Origin: Camelimonas fluminis
GTDB lineage: Bacteria; Pseudomonadota; Alphaproteobacteria; Rhizobiales; Beijerinckiaceae
Assembly (NCBI RefSeq): GCF_014656355.1
Contig: NZ_BNCG01000001.1
Span: 363,262-427,261 of the forward strand
Length of the DNA stretch: 64,000 bases
Direction: 5' to 3'
Shown here: one piece after another, positions 53,146-61,033 of the stretch
How positions within the stretch are numbered: position 1 is the first letter of the stretch
Layout: every line of letters starts with the position of its first letter
Position numbers and translations under genes: made by a program
The notes under the pieces: generated by a model
Databases searched by the model: none
Told to the model about the DNA's origin: nothing
Seen by the model: the letters and a program-made list of their open reading frames with translations, nothing else

Positions 53146-54165
53146 TCAAAGGTTGCGCCAGCGGCGGAACCACGCGACGAAATGGGCGACGCCAGTTTCC
53201 AGCGGCGTCGCCGGCACATAACCGATCGCCGCCTGCAGGGCGTCGGTGTCGGCCCATGTCGCGGGCACGTCGCCTGGTTGCATTGGCTCCAGCACGATCT
53301 GGGCCTTTCGGCCCAGGCCCTCTTCCAGCAGCGCGATGAGGCGCGGCACCGCAGTCGGACTGTTGGCTCCAATATTGTAGACGCGCCAGGGGGCAGAGGA
53401 GCTGCCAGGCCCAGGCGCCGCGCCGCTCCACTGCGGATCAGGCCGGGCGGGTCGGTCGAGCAGGCGCACGACGCCTTCAACGATGTCGTCGACATAGGTG
53501 AAGTCGCGGCTCAGGTCGCCGTTATTGAACAGACGCAGCGGCTTGCCGGTGGCGATGGCCTCGGCGAACAGCCACGTCGCCATGTCAGGACGCCCCCACG
53601 GCCCATAAACTGTGAAAAATCGCAGCCCCGTGGTCGGTAACCCGAACAGGTGGCTGTAGGCATGGGCGGAAAGCTCGTTGGCCTTTTTGGTGGCGGCGTA
53701 CAGGCTGAGCGGATGATCGACGTTCTGGCTGACCGAGAACGGCATTGTGCGATTGGCGCCGTAAACCGAGCTGGACGAGGCGTAAACCAGGTGGCGCACG
53801 CCGTTATGCCGGCAGCACTCCAGGAGGTTCTGGAAGCCGACGAGGTTCGATCTCGTGTATGCGTCGGGGTTCAGCAGCGAATAGCGCACGCCGGGCTGCG
53901 CCGCCAGATTGACGACGATGGCCGGTTTGCCGGCGCGAAACACATCGGTCAACGCCGCCGCGTCGGCGATATCGGTCTGGCTGAAGCTGAAATTGCCGGA
54001 CGGCGTCAGTTGCTCCAGCCTGGCCCGCTTGAGCGCCGGATCATAATAATCGTTGAGCGTATCCAGCCCCACCACGCGCCGGCCTTCCGCCAGCAGGCGT
54101 TGGCACAGGTGAAAACCAATAAAGCCGGCGGCTCCGGTGACCAGAACCGTTTCCTGGCTGTCCAT
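53146..54165 (-). CDS. NAD-dependent nucleotide-sugar epimerase (UDP-glucuronate 4-epimerase-like)
   Basis: The 339-residue protein is an extended SDR epimerase. The NAD motif GAAGFIG is at 11-17, the LAAQPGVRYS segment at 88-96 is typical of UDP-glucuronate 4-epimerases, and the catalytic Tyr156 and Lys160 are in YAATKK. FNNGDLSRDFTYVDDIVEGV is also conserved. It would supply UDP-galacturonate for capsule, LPS or exopolysaccharide. I chose ATG 54165, which has GGAG 8 bases upstream, over the ATG at 54180. It probably shares a transcript with the dehydratase 175 bases downstream. Confidence 0.88.
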   Translation of the reverse strand: MDSQETVLVTGAAGFIGFHLCQRLLAEGRRVVGLDTLNDYYDPALKRARLEQLTPSGNFSFSQTDIADAAALTDVFRAGKPAIVVNLAAQPGVRYSLLNPDAYTRSNLVGFQNLLECCRHNGVRHLVYASSSSVYGANRTMPFSVSQNVDHPLSLYAATKKANELSAHAYSHLFGLPTTGLRFFTVYGPWGRPDMATWLFAEAIATGKPLRLFNNGDLSRDFTYVDDIVEGVVRLLDRPARPDPQWSGAAPGPGSSSAPWRVYNIGANSPTAVPRLIALLEEGLGRKAQIVLEPMQPGDVPATWADTDALQAAIGYVPATPLETGVAHFVAWFRRWRNL

Positions 54166-54550
54166 GTTCCCGCGCTCCATTCCGGATGCGCGCGATTTCC
54201 CTCCGGCGCGCGCTGCTGTGATGCCATTGCTGGCCCCGGTTGGCCAGCCCCCCGGGTGCGCTCGCTCACACGGCGCGCTGGATGAAGGCCGCCGCTCGTT
54301 GCGGGCTGGTTGACGCCGGCCAGGCCCCCGGCGACATTCAACCGCCGGTTCTGGCGCACAAACGCCTGGAACAGACGTCTGGAACTGGCTTCGCTTGTGC
54401 GTGGCGACGGCCCACGCGTATGCGGCTGGCTGCGAAGCCGGCGTTCTCCATGAAGATTGAAATGGAGATCAGGCGCCATCAGACCGATGGGCGGCGGGGC
54501 AGTCCGGCCTTGTGGACCAGCCCCGGCGCAGGACGGACACGGAGGTCAAG
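54166..54550. other. 385-bp divergent promoter region, no gene supported
   Basis: The region holds promoters for the epimerase (leftward) and the YbaY/META gene (rightward). I see no gene or repeat in it. Confidence 0.45.
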
Positions 54551-55348
54551 TTGTCGAAATTTGCGCGAAACCTTTTAAGCCGTCGCGATCTGTCCCTCGG
54601 GGCGCTGGTCGCCGGGGTGGCGCTGCTGTCGGGGGAGGCGTCCGCGGCGCCGGTCACGCTGCGCGGCGAGGTGGTCTATCGCGAGCGCATGGCTCTGCCG
54701 CGCGGCGTTCGCGTTGAGGTGCAACTGGTCGACATTTCGCTGGCTGACGCGCCCGCCCGCGTGCTGGCCACGGCCCAGGTCGGCAAATTCGCCGGCAGCC
54801 CGATACCCTTCACCCTGCGCGTCGATAGCCGCAGGCTGGGGCGGGGACGGCGCTACGCCCTGCAGGCGCGCATCAGCGACAATCGCGGCAAGCTGATGTT
54901 CATTAACGACACGGTTCATGCCTGGACGCCTGGCGACGCCGGGCCCTTCACCATCCAGGTCGTGCGCGCCGGCGCCGCCGGCAAACCGCGCGCGCCGGCT
55001 GAGCCGTGGGGCCGCTGGGTGGCGGAGGACATTCTTGGCGGGGGCGTGGCGGAGCGGGTGCAGTCGGTGCTGGAGATCGCCCCGGATGGTCGCGTCTCCG
55101 GACATGGCGGCTGCAATGGCATGGGCGGTTCGGCGCGGGTGAAAGGCAAACGCATTGTGTTCAGCCGCATGGCGTCCACCATGATGGCCTGTCCGCCGGC
55201 GCAAATGAATCAGGAGCGCCGTTTCCATGAGGCGCTTGGTCTGGTTCGCGGTTTTCGGGTGGAGGATGAGCCGCGAAAGCTGCTCCTGCTCGATGGCTCC
55301 AACCGCGTGGTGATGCGATTGACTGCGGATGAGACCAAAAACCGGTGA
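54551..55348 (+). CDS. predicted exported protein with YbaY-like and META domains
   Basis: The protein of about 265 residues starts with a twin-arginine-like signal, LLSRRDLSLGALVAGVALL, ending at an ASA site, so Tat export is possible. Residues about 35-145 resemble the YbaY/YscW pilotin domain (VTLRGEVVYRERMALPRGVRVEVQLVDIS). Residues about 155-262 form a META/HslJ domain with the signature GCNGMGGSARVKGKRI, FSRMASTMMACPP and a C-terminal LLLLDGSNRVVMRL. META proteins are envelope proteins, some linked to novobiocin resistance or motility. The TTG start at 54551 has GGAGG 6 bases upstream; a GTG at 54512 is the other option. Confidence 0.8.
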   Translation: MSKFARNLLSRRDLSLGALVAGVALLSGEASAAPVTLRGEVVYRERMALPRGVRVEVQLVDISLADAPARVLATAQVGKFAGSPIPFTLRVDSRRLGRGRRYALQARISDNRGKLMFINDTVHAWTPGDAGPFTIQVVRAGAAGKPRAPAEPWGRWVAEDILGGGVAERVQSVLEIAPDGRVSGHGGCNGMGGSARVKGKRIVFSRMASTMMACPPAQMNQERRFHEALGLVRGFRVEDEPRKLLLLDGSNRVVMRLTADETKNR

Positions 55349-55418
55349 GTCCGGCTCATTGGGTTATGGCCCGGGCAGATGGGGATGCATCAGTGTCTTC
55401 GCGTGGCGTGAGGGATTC

Positions 55419-56312
55419 TCAGACGACCACGACGCCGCAGTGTTTGGCCTTGTGCTCGGGTTCGATGTGGATGGTGATCTGGGCTCCCGGCACCTCGTCT
55501 TTCAGGGCGGCCTCGATCCGGTCGCAAATGCTGTGAGCGGCTTCAACCGTGGAGTCGCCAGGCACCACCAGGTGAAAATCGATGAAGGTGACGCGCCCGG
55601 CGACCCGGGTGCGCACGTCATGGGCTTCCAGCGCGCCGATCGCCTCGCGGGAGATGACGCCGCGAATGGCGGCCAGCATGTCGTTGGGCGCGGCTTCGTC
55701 CATGAGGCCGCTCATGGATTCCTTTGTCACCTTCCAGCCTGACCACAGGATGTTGAGCGCCACCAGCGCTGCGAGCAGTGGATCAAGCACCAGCCAGCCG
55801 GTGACCACGGCCAGCGCCACGCCAGCGATGACGCCGAGGGATGACACGACGTCGGTGAACAGATGGCGGCCATCCGCCTCCAGAGCCGGGGAGCGCAGCT
55901 TGCGGCCCTCACGGATCAGCACCCAGCACCAGATGGCGTTGAGGACGCCGGCTGCGGCGTTGATCGCCAGACCTTCCAGGGGAGCGTCCAGCGGCTGCGG
56001 CGCGAGGAACCCCTGCCAGGCCTTGTGCAGGATCAGCAGGGCGGCGACGACAATCATCACCCCTTCCATCACAGCGCTGAAATATTCCGCCTTGTGATGC
56101 CCATAAGGGTGGTTGGCGTCCGCTGGCCGCAAGGCGATGCGCACGGCCGCCAGCGCCGCCAGCGCCGTCGCCACATTGACGATGCTCTCCATGGCGTCAG
56201 AGTAAAGCGCCACGGAGCCGGTCACGCGCCAGGCAAGCAGCTTCAGCGCCAGAACCACCAGCCCCACGGCCAGGCTGCCGATCGCGATCTGCAGGGTTCT
56301 GTTCATATCCAT
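55419..56312 (-). CDS. cation diffusion facilitator family transporter
   Basis: The protein of about 297 residues is a CDF exporter that trades cytosolic divalent metals for protons. Six membrane segments cover residues 7-200. Metal-site segments are YSDAMESIVNV in helix 2, the linker NHPYGHHKAEYFSA, and DGRHLFTDVVSS in helix 5, which carries the HxxxD pair. A cytosolic C-terminal domain with the motif FHLVVPGDSTVEAAHSICDRIE follows. The metal (zinc, iron, manganese or nickel) cannot be read from this. ATG 56312 and ATG 56306 are both plausible starts. Confidence 0.92.
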   Translation of the reverse strand: MDMNRTLQIAIGSLAVGLVVLALKLLAWRVTGSVALYSDAMESIVNVATALAALAAVRIALRPADANHPYGHHKAEYFSAVMEGVMIVVAALLILHKAWQGFLAPQPLDAPLEGLAINAAAGVLNAIWCWVLIREGRKLRSPALEADGRHLFTDVVSSLGVIAGVALAVVTGWLVLDPLLAALVALNILWSGWKVTKESMSGLMDEAAPNDMLAAIRGVISREAIGALEAHDVRTRVAGRVTFIDFHLVVPGDSTVEAAHSICDRIEAALKDEVPGAQITIHIEPEHKAKHCGVVVV

Positions 56313-56486
56313 TCCGACGGCGTTGCTGGAGCCCTGGGGTTTAGGCGATCGGATGACGGACGGCAACTCCATGGTTTTTAAATGCAAATTGCTTGCAGTT
56401 GCGACATGTGGACAGACATGCTGGACTTCATCCAGGGGCCGGGTTCACCCTGTTTTCCGGACCATGCGGGTGTTGGGGAGATCGTC

Positions 56487-56882
56487 ATGCCGCCAGATAT
56501 TCGGCTCAAGCGCATCTACGAACCCGCCAGCGAGGCGGACGGAGCGCGCATCCTGGTCGATCGCTTGTGGCCGCGCGGCGTCCGCAAGGAGGATGCGCAT
56601 CTCACCCTGTGGATGAAAGAGATCGCGCCCAGCCCGGAATTGCGCAAGTGGTTCTGCCACGATCCGGCGTTGTTCGGTGAATTCACCTTCCGCTACCAGG
56701 CCGAACTCGACGCCAATCACGCCGCCGTGGCGCAGATCGCCGATTACCTGAAACATGGGCCGGTGACGCTGCTCTACGCCGCGCATGATCCGGCGCACAA
56801 TCAGGCGGTGGTGCTGGCGGATTATTTGCGGACCAGTCTCATGGGCGTTGCCGCAGGCGACGGAGGCAAACAGGCTGACTGA
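56487..56882 (+). CDS. DUF488 family protein (YeaO-like)
   Basis: The 131-residue protein has the family core VDRLWPRGVRKEDAHLTLWMKEIAPSPELRKWFCHDP, read in blocks, and the conserved C-terminal region VTLLYAAHDPAHNQAVVLADYL. DUF488 proteins are widespread, with an unknown role; some genomes place them near metal or stress genes. The ATG at 56487 follows GGGGAG at 6 bases. It is divergent from the cation exporter, which is a contextual hint only. Confidence 0.9.
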   Translation: MPPDIRLKRIYEPASEADGARILVDRLWPRGVRKEDAHLTLWMKEIAPSPELRKWFCHDPALFGEFTFRYQAELDANHAAVAQIADYLKHGPVTLLYAAHDPAHNQAVVLADYLRTSLMGVAAGDGGKQAD

Positions 56883-57232
56883 ACCGGGCTGCGGATGGCG
56901 TTGGCAAACCACTGTCCGGATGAACGGGGCGCTCACAGTCGTTGATGTTTCAGGGATATTTGACGTTCCATAGCCAGTGCCGGGCGCTTCCCATGAGCCC
57001 CGGATTTTCTTGCGTCCGGATTGTCCACCGGCTTCGCGGCGCCGTTTCACAACCATGTGACGGAGTGCCGCCGGCGCGCGTCGGACGCCATGCTGGTGCT
57101 AGGCTGTAAGCCGACGTTCGGGCCGGAGCCTGGCGCATGTATTCCATGTGACCAGACCGCTGGCTGTGAAGTCCGCGGGGCGCGTGGGCAGTGGGGTCAC
57201 GCCTTGTGTGGTCGCGTTCAGATGAGGCTTTC
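56883..57232. other. 350-bp intergenic region, no gene supported
   Basis: The region lies between the DUF488 gene and the MurF-like gene, both rightward. Nothing recognisable was found apart from the probable promoter space for the MurF-like gene. Confidence 0.4.
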
Positions 57233-58684
57233 GTGACATTTCAGGATATTGGTCTGCAGCCGTTGGGCGACGCTGTGGAGCGGCGGGGCTGGAGCGCCGC
57301 CGAACTGGCGGCCGGGATGGGCGGCCAATGGGCGGAAAATGGTCCGGGGCCTGGCTGGAGGACCATGGGCGTCTGCATCTACCCGCCGGAAATGCAGCCG
57401 GGCGACGTCGTTGTCGTGCGGGGCAAGGGGGCCACGGGCGTTGCTCCATCTTCTGTGCCCCGTCTGCCCTACATCCCGCAGGCCGTGGTGCTTGAACGGG
57501 ACGCGCCTTCCGTGCCCGGCGTCGGGTATGAATTGCGGGTGGATGATCTGCGGGCGGCCGTGCTCGCCATGGGCCGCTACGCCCGTCAGACAACGTCAGC
57601 CAGGATCGTTGGCGTCACCGGCAGCGCCGGCAAGACCACCATGGTCGCCATGCTCTCCCACGTCCTGGGTCTCTGGGGCGTGACAGGCAGCTCCCGCGCC
57701 AGCGCCAATTTGCAAATTGGCATTGCATGGAACCTTGCCTCCATGCCGCGCAACGCATCGTCCCTGGTGGTGGAAATGGCCATTGGCGGCATGAGCCGCA
57801 ATGCGGCGCTGGTCCGGCCAGACGTGGCGATCATCACCAACATCGCGCCGGCGCATCTGGAATATCACGACAATGTCGATGAAATCGCCCGACGCAAGGC
57901 GCTGATTTTCGGCGGCATGGAGCAGGGCGGCGTGGCGGTTATTTTCACCGACATGCCGCAGTATGATATTTTCGCCAACGCGGCGCGGGCGGCGGGACTG
58001 CGTATTGTCGGTTACGGTCGCCACCCGGGCGCCGATATCCGCCTGCTCAACTATATCCCCACGGAGAAGCTGGTTGAACTGTCGGTGAGAGGGCGGCCGC
58101 TGCTGTTCAGAAATGGCGCGCCAGGCGAACATATGGCTCTCAACGCCGCTGGATGCATCGCGGTGCTGGACGCCCTTGGCGCGTCGGCCGAAGCAGCGGG
58201 GCCATTCTTCTCCCTGTTCAGACCGATGCGCGGACGCGGCGAAGTCACTGACGTGCCAGCGGGCGATGGCCTGGTCCGCGTGATAGACGAAGCCTACAAC
58301 GCCAATCCCGCCTCCATGGCCGCCGCCCTGCAACTTGTGCGGGAAATCAGCCCGCCGGTCGCGGGCGGGCGGCGCGTGCTCGCCCTTGGCGACATGCTGG
58401 AGCTTGGGCCTGACAGCGCCGCCCTTCATGCGCGTCTGAAGCCGTACGTGGAGGCCTGCTCCGCCGATTTGATCATGTTATGCGGCGAGCAGATGGCCGC
58501 TCTGCGCGATGTCCTGGAAAACAAGGCGGAGATCGTCTGGGCGCCGACCGCACCTGAACTGCTGACAAGGGCTGGGGAGTTGCTTCGGAGCGGCGATGTG
58601 CTGCTGGTGAAGAGTTCGGCGGGCACAAAGCTCAGTGAGCTGGTGCGGGCGCTCAGGGAGCGTCGGATTTCCATCGGCGCGTGA
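57233..58684 (+). CDS. orphan MurF-like Mur ligase
   Basis: The 483-residue protein has the three-domain Mur ligase layout. The ATP loop GVTGSAGKTTM is at about 127-137, the carbamoylated-lysine region appears in HDNVDEIARRKALIF, and the MurF-type motif DEAYNANPASMAAAL lies near residue 345. The best family match is UDP-MurNAc-tripeptide D-alanyl-D-alanine ligase. Its first 110 residues are unusual for MurF, and no division or peptidoglycan genes surround it, so it may ligate an amino acid or peptide to another envelope precursor. The GTG start at 57233 has GAGG 5 bases upstream. Confidence 0.8.
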   Translation: MTFQDIGLQPLGDAVERRGWSAAELAAGMGGQWAENGPGPGWRTMGVCIYPPEMQPGDVVVVRGKGATGVAPSSVPRLPYIPQAVVLERDAPSVPGVGYELRVDDLRAAVLAMGRYARQTTSARIVGVTGSAGKTTMVAMLSHVLGLWGVTGSSRASANLQIGIAWNLASMPRNASSLVVEMAIGGMSRNAALVRPDVAIITNIAPAHLEYHDNVDEIARRKALIFGGMEQGGVAVIFTDMPQYDIFANAARAAGLRIVGYGRHPGADIRLLNYIPTEKLVELSVRGRPLLFRNGAPGEHMALNAAGCIAVLDALGASAEAAGPFFSLFRPMRGRGEVTDVPAGDGLVRVIDEAYNANPASMAAALQLVREISPPVAGGRRVLALGDMLELGPDSAALHARLKPYVEACSADLIMLCGEQMAALRDVLENKAEIVWAPTAPELLTRAGELLRSGDVLLVKSSAGTKLSELVRALRERRISIGA

Positions 58685-58735
58685 GCGCCAGGGCGTCATC
58701 GGGATTGGCGACCATGCAGGAACGGAGGCGTTGGC

Positions 58736-59701
58736 ATGGCCTGGCGCTGGAATGGCAGGCGCTGTTTCATCGCGCTTGTGGTCACATCGGCGGTCGCCGC
58801 GTCTGGCTCCATGTCCCTTGGGCGCGAAGCGACGCCCTCTTATCGGACCAGTGTGGAAGCGGGCTGCAGGGAGTTGCTCCCGGCGCGCTACGCCCTGCTG
58901 GATCGGGAACTGGTTCGCGGTGATCTGCGGATACGCTGGGCTTCGGCTGGCGTTCATGCGCTGGCCGACCAGCGAGATGGGGCGCGCAATGGCGTTCCCG
59001 ATGTGATCGACGATCTGATGACGCAACTTGTCGCGGCGCGCGCGGTTTATGGGCGCGGGCTGGGACTGGCCGATCCCCTGGCGCAGAAGCGCTACCAGGC
59101 CGCGCGCGCGATCACGTTTTTCGTGATGGATCTGCCTCGCGGCAATGGTCTGGCGTTCGACGAGATAACGCGGCTGCCCGATGATAAAGGCGACGGCGCG
59201 CCATGCTCACTGGCGGCGGTTGTCAGCAACCGCCTCGATTTTTCTCACAATGTCACGGGAGCCCATGAACTGTTCCACCTGTTCCAGTACGGCTACGCCA
59301 TGTTCAAGGCGCCCTGGCTGCTGGAGGGGATGGCGCGGTGGAGCGAAGGTTTTTTTGCAGGGGCGGCGCCACCCCGACTGGCTGGCGCCGCCCCGGCGAA
59401 CTGCCAGGAAGCAACGCGATTGCGCTATGGCGCCAGCGCGTTCTGGACGGTGCGCTGGGAAACCGCGGGCGTAACCGCTTCCGTGCCTGAGGCGGCTGGC
59501 GGAGCCAGATACCGGAACGGTTTCAGGGTCATGGCCGTCAATGGCGATCGGGGCGGGGACAGGGTGCGCGCCGACCTGGAGACATTGGCGCGTCTCAGCC
59601 GCCGGACGGCGGCGGACATGGGGCTTCCCGAGCATGACTGGCCCGAAGCCTTACAGAAGTCGGACAGGTTCAATGGCGCAATCTGCGCCGCCTTGTGGTG
59701 A
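58736..59701 (+). CDS. predicted secreted HExxH zinc metallopeptidase
   Basis: The 321-residue protein has a signal peptide (about 1-29). Residues 84-92 read RNGVPDVID, a motif seen before the catalytic domain in MXAN_6640-type putative metalloproteases. GAHELFHLFQYGY contains HExxH at 177-181 and is followed by WLLEGMARWSE at 194-204, supplying candidate third-ligand glutamates. It therefore looks like a gluzincin-type extracellular or periplasmic peptidase. Substrate unknown. The start ATG 58736 is 51 bases after the MurF-like stop, so the two are likely cotranscribed. It is convergent with the type I secretion operon. Confidence 0.7.
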   Translation: MAWRWNGRRCFIALVVTSAVAASGSMSLGREATPSYRTSVEAGCRELLPARYALLDRELVRGDLRIRWASAGVHALADQRDGARNGVPDVIDDLMTQLVAARAVYGRGLGLADPLAQKRYQAARAITFFVMDLPRGNGLAFDEITRLPDDKGDGAPCSLAAVVSNRLDFSHNVTGAHELFHLFQYGYAMFKAPWLLEGMARWSEGFFAGAAPPRLAGAAPANCQEATRLRYGASAFWTVRWETAGVTASVPEAAGGARYRNGFRVMAVNGDRGGDRVRADLETLARLSRRTAADMGLPEHDWPEALQKSDRFNGAICAALW

Positions 59702-59815
59702 GTTGCAGCGGGAGGCGTCGCCGGGGCTCAGCGAAGCCATGCCAGGTCAGAAGTGGGCGCTGGATCAGCGGGAAGAGCGCTTCTGTCTCAATGGGGAAGG
59801 AGGGCCTTCCCCCTG

Positions 59816-61033
59816 TCACCGCTCCCGCATCGCTTCACGCGCCCGGTTAAGTGGTCGCAACAGATACTGCAGCACGGTCTTTTCTCCCGTGTGGATGTCG
59901 GCGGTGGCGATCATGCCGGGGAAGATGGGGAAACGCTTGCCGGCGCTATTGGTCAGGGCGTCGGTCTTGGTTTTGATGAACACCCGGTAGTAAAACTGGT
60001 CCGCGCGCACCTCGTCGCGGATGGTGTCCGGCGAGATGCTCGAAACCGCGCCCTCAAGGCCGCCATAAATGGCGTAGTCGTAGGCGGTGATCTTCACCAC
60101 GGCGCGCTGCCCTTCGTGAATGAAGGCGATGTCGCGCGGCGAGATGCGCGCCTCGATCAGCAACTGGTCGTCCAGCGGCACGATCTCCATCAGCTTGCCA
60201 TTGGGCGGGATGACGCCGCCGAGCGTCGTGACCTCGATGTTCTTGACCACGCCGCGCACCGGAGAACGGAAAACCAGCCGTGAAAGACTGTCCGTGCGCC
60301 CACGGATTTGCGATTGCAGCGCTTCAACGTCGGCATTGGCCCTGGCCAGCTCCTCGCGTGCGCGAACAATGTACTGGGACTGGAGGTCGGCGAGCTTCAG
60401 CTCCATGTCCACCATCTGGCGATTGAGCCGGATGACGTCGATGTGGCTGGCGGCGCCGACCTTCTGGAGATTCTCGCTGATCGCCAGTTCCTTGCGCACC
60501 AGGTTCATCGCGTGGCGGAGCCAGCGCGAGGACTCGTCCAGCGCCTTGCGACGGGCGTTGTAGAGCCGGGTTTCGGACTGAACCAGTTCTGGCCAGGCGT
60601 TCAGCTCCGCCGGGAAACCGAGATCGGTCAGGTTGACTTCGGCGGTGAGCCGGGCGGCGCTGGCCTGGGCCGCCCGCAGACGCGCGGCCGCTTCGCCGAC
60701 ATTGGCCTCGGTGCGGGTCGGGTCGAGTTGGGCGAGAATTTGCCCGGGCTTGACGACGTCATCCTGCCGTACGTTCAACGAGGCCAGAATGCCGCCTTCC
60801 AGCGACTGGATCACCTGTTCGCGCGATGACGGAGCCACCTTGCCCTGGCCAGACGCGACTTCATCCAGAACCGCCACGGACGCCCAGGCAAGGAACGCCG
60901 CCAGCAGACCCAAAACCACCCGGACTACCCGCGTGGCGCGCGTCAGCCTGAGGTCCGTCGCGTCATGTTCAGCATCAAGGCCGCCGACCACGGCCGTGGA
61001 ATGGCTCGCTAGCCCGAGCGCACGGGTGATCAT
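59816..61033 (-). CDS. type I secretion membrane fusion protein (HlyD family)
   Basis: The 405-residue adaptor links an inner-membrane ABC exporter to TolC. It has one N-terminal membrane segment (about 35-57), the biotinyl-lipoyl-like half motif QVIQSLEGGILASLNVRQDDVV (read in blocks), a long coiled coil (about 105-265) and the typical C-terminal half FRSPVRGVVKNIEVTTLGGVIPPNGKLMEIVP, read in blocks. Its start overlaps the ABC gene stop by four bases (ATGA). The operon order TolC, ABC, HlyD corresponds to lapE, lapB, lapC of adhesin secretion systems. Confidence 0.93.
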   Translation of the reverse strand: MITRALGLASHSTAVVGGLDAEHDATDLRLTRATRVVRVVLGLLAAFLAWASVAVLDEVASGQGKVAPSSREQVIQSLEGGILASLNVRQDDVVKPGQILAQLDPTRTEANVGEAAARLRAAQASAARLTAEVNLTDLGFPAELNAWPELVQSETRLYNARRKALDESSRWLRHAMNLVRKELAISENLQKVGAASHIDVIRLNRQMVDMELKLADLQSQYIVRAREELARANADVEALQSQIRGRTDSLSRLVFRSPVRGVVKNIEVTTLGGVIPPNGKLMEIVPLDDQLLIEARISPRDIAFIHEGQRAVVKITAYDYAIYGGLEGAVSSISPDTIRDEVRADQFYYRVFIKTKTDALTNSAGKRFPIFPGMIATADIHTGEKTVLQYLLRPLNRAREAMRER

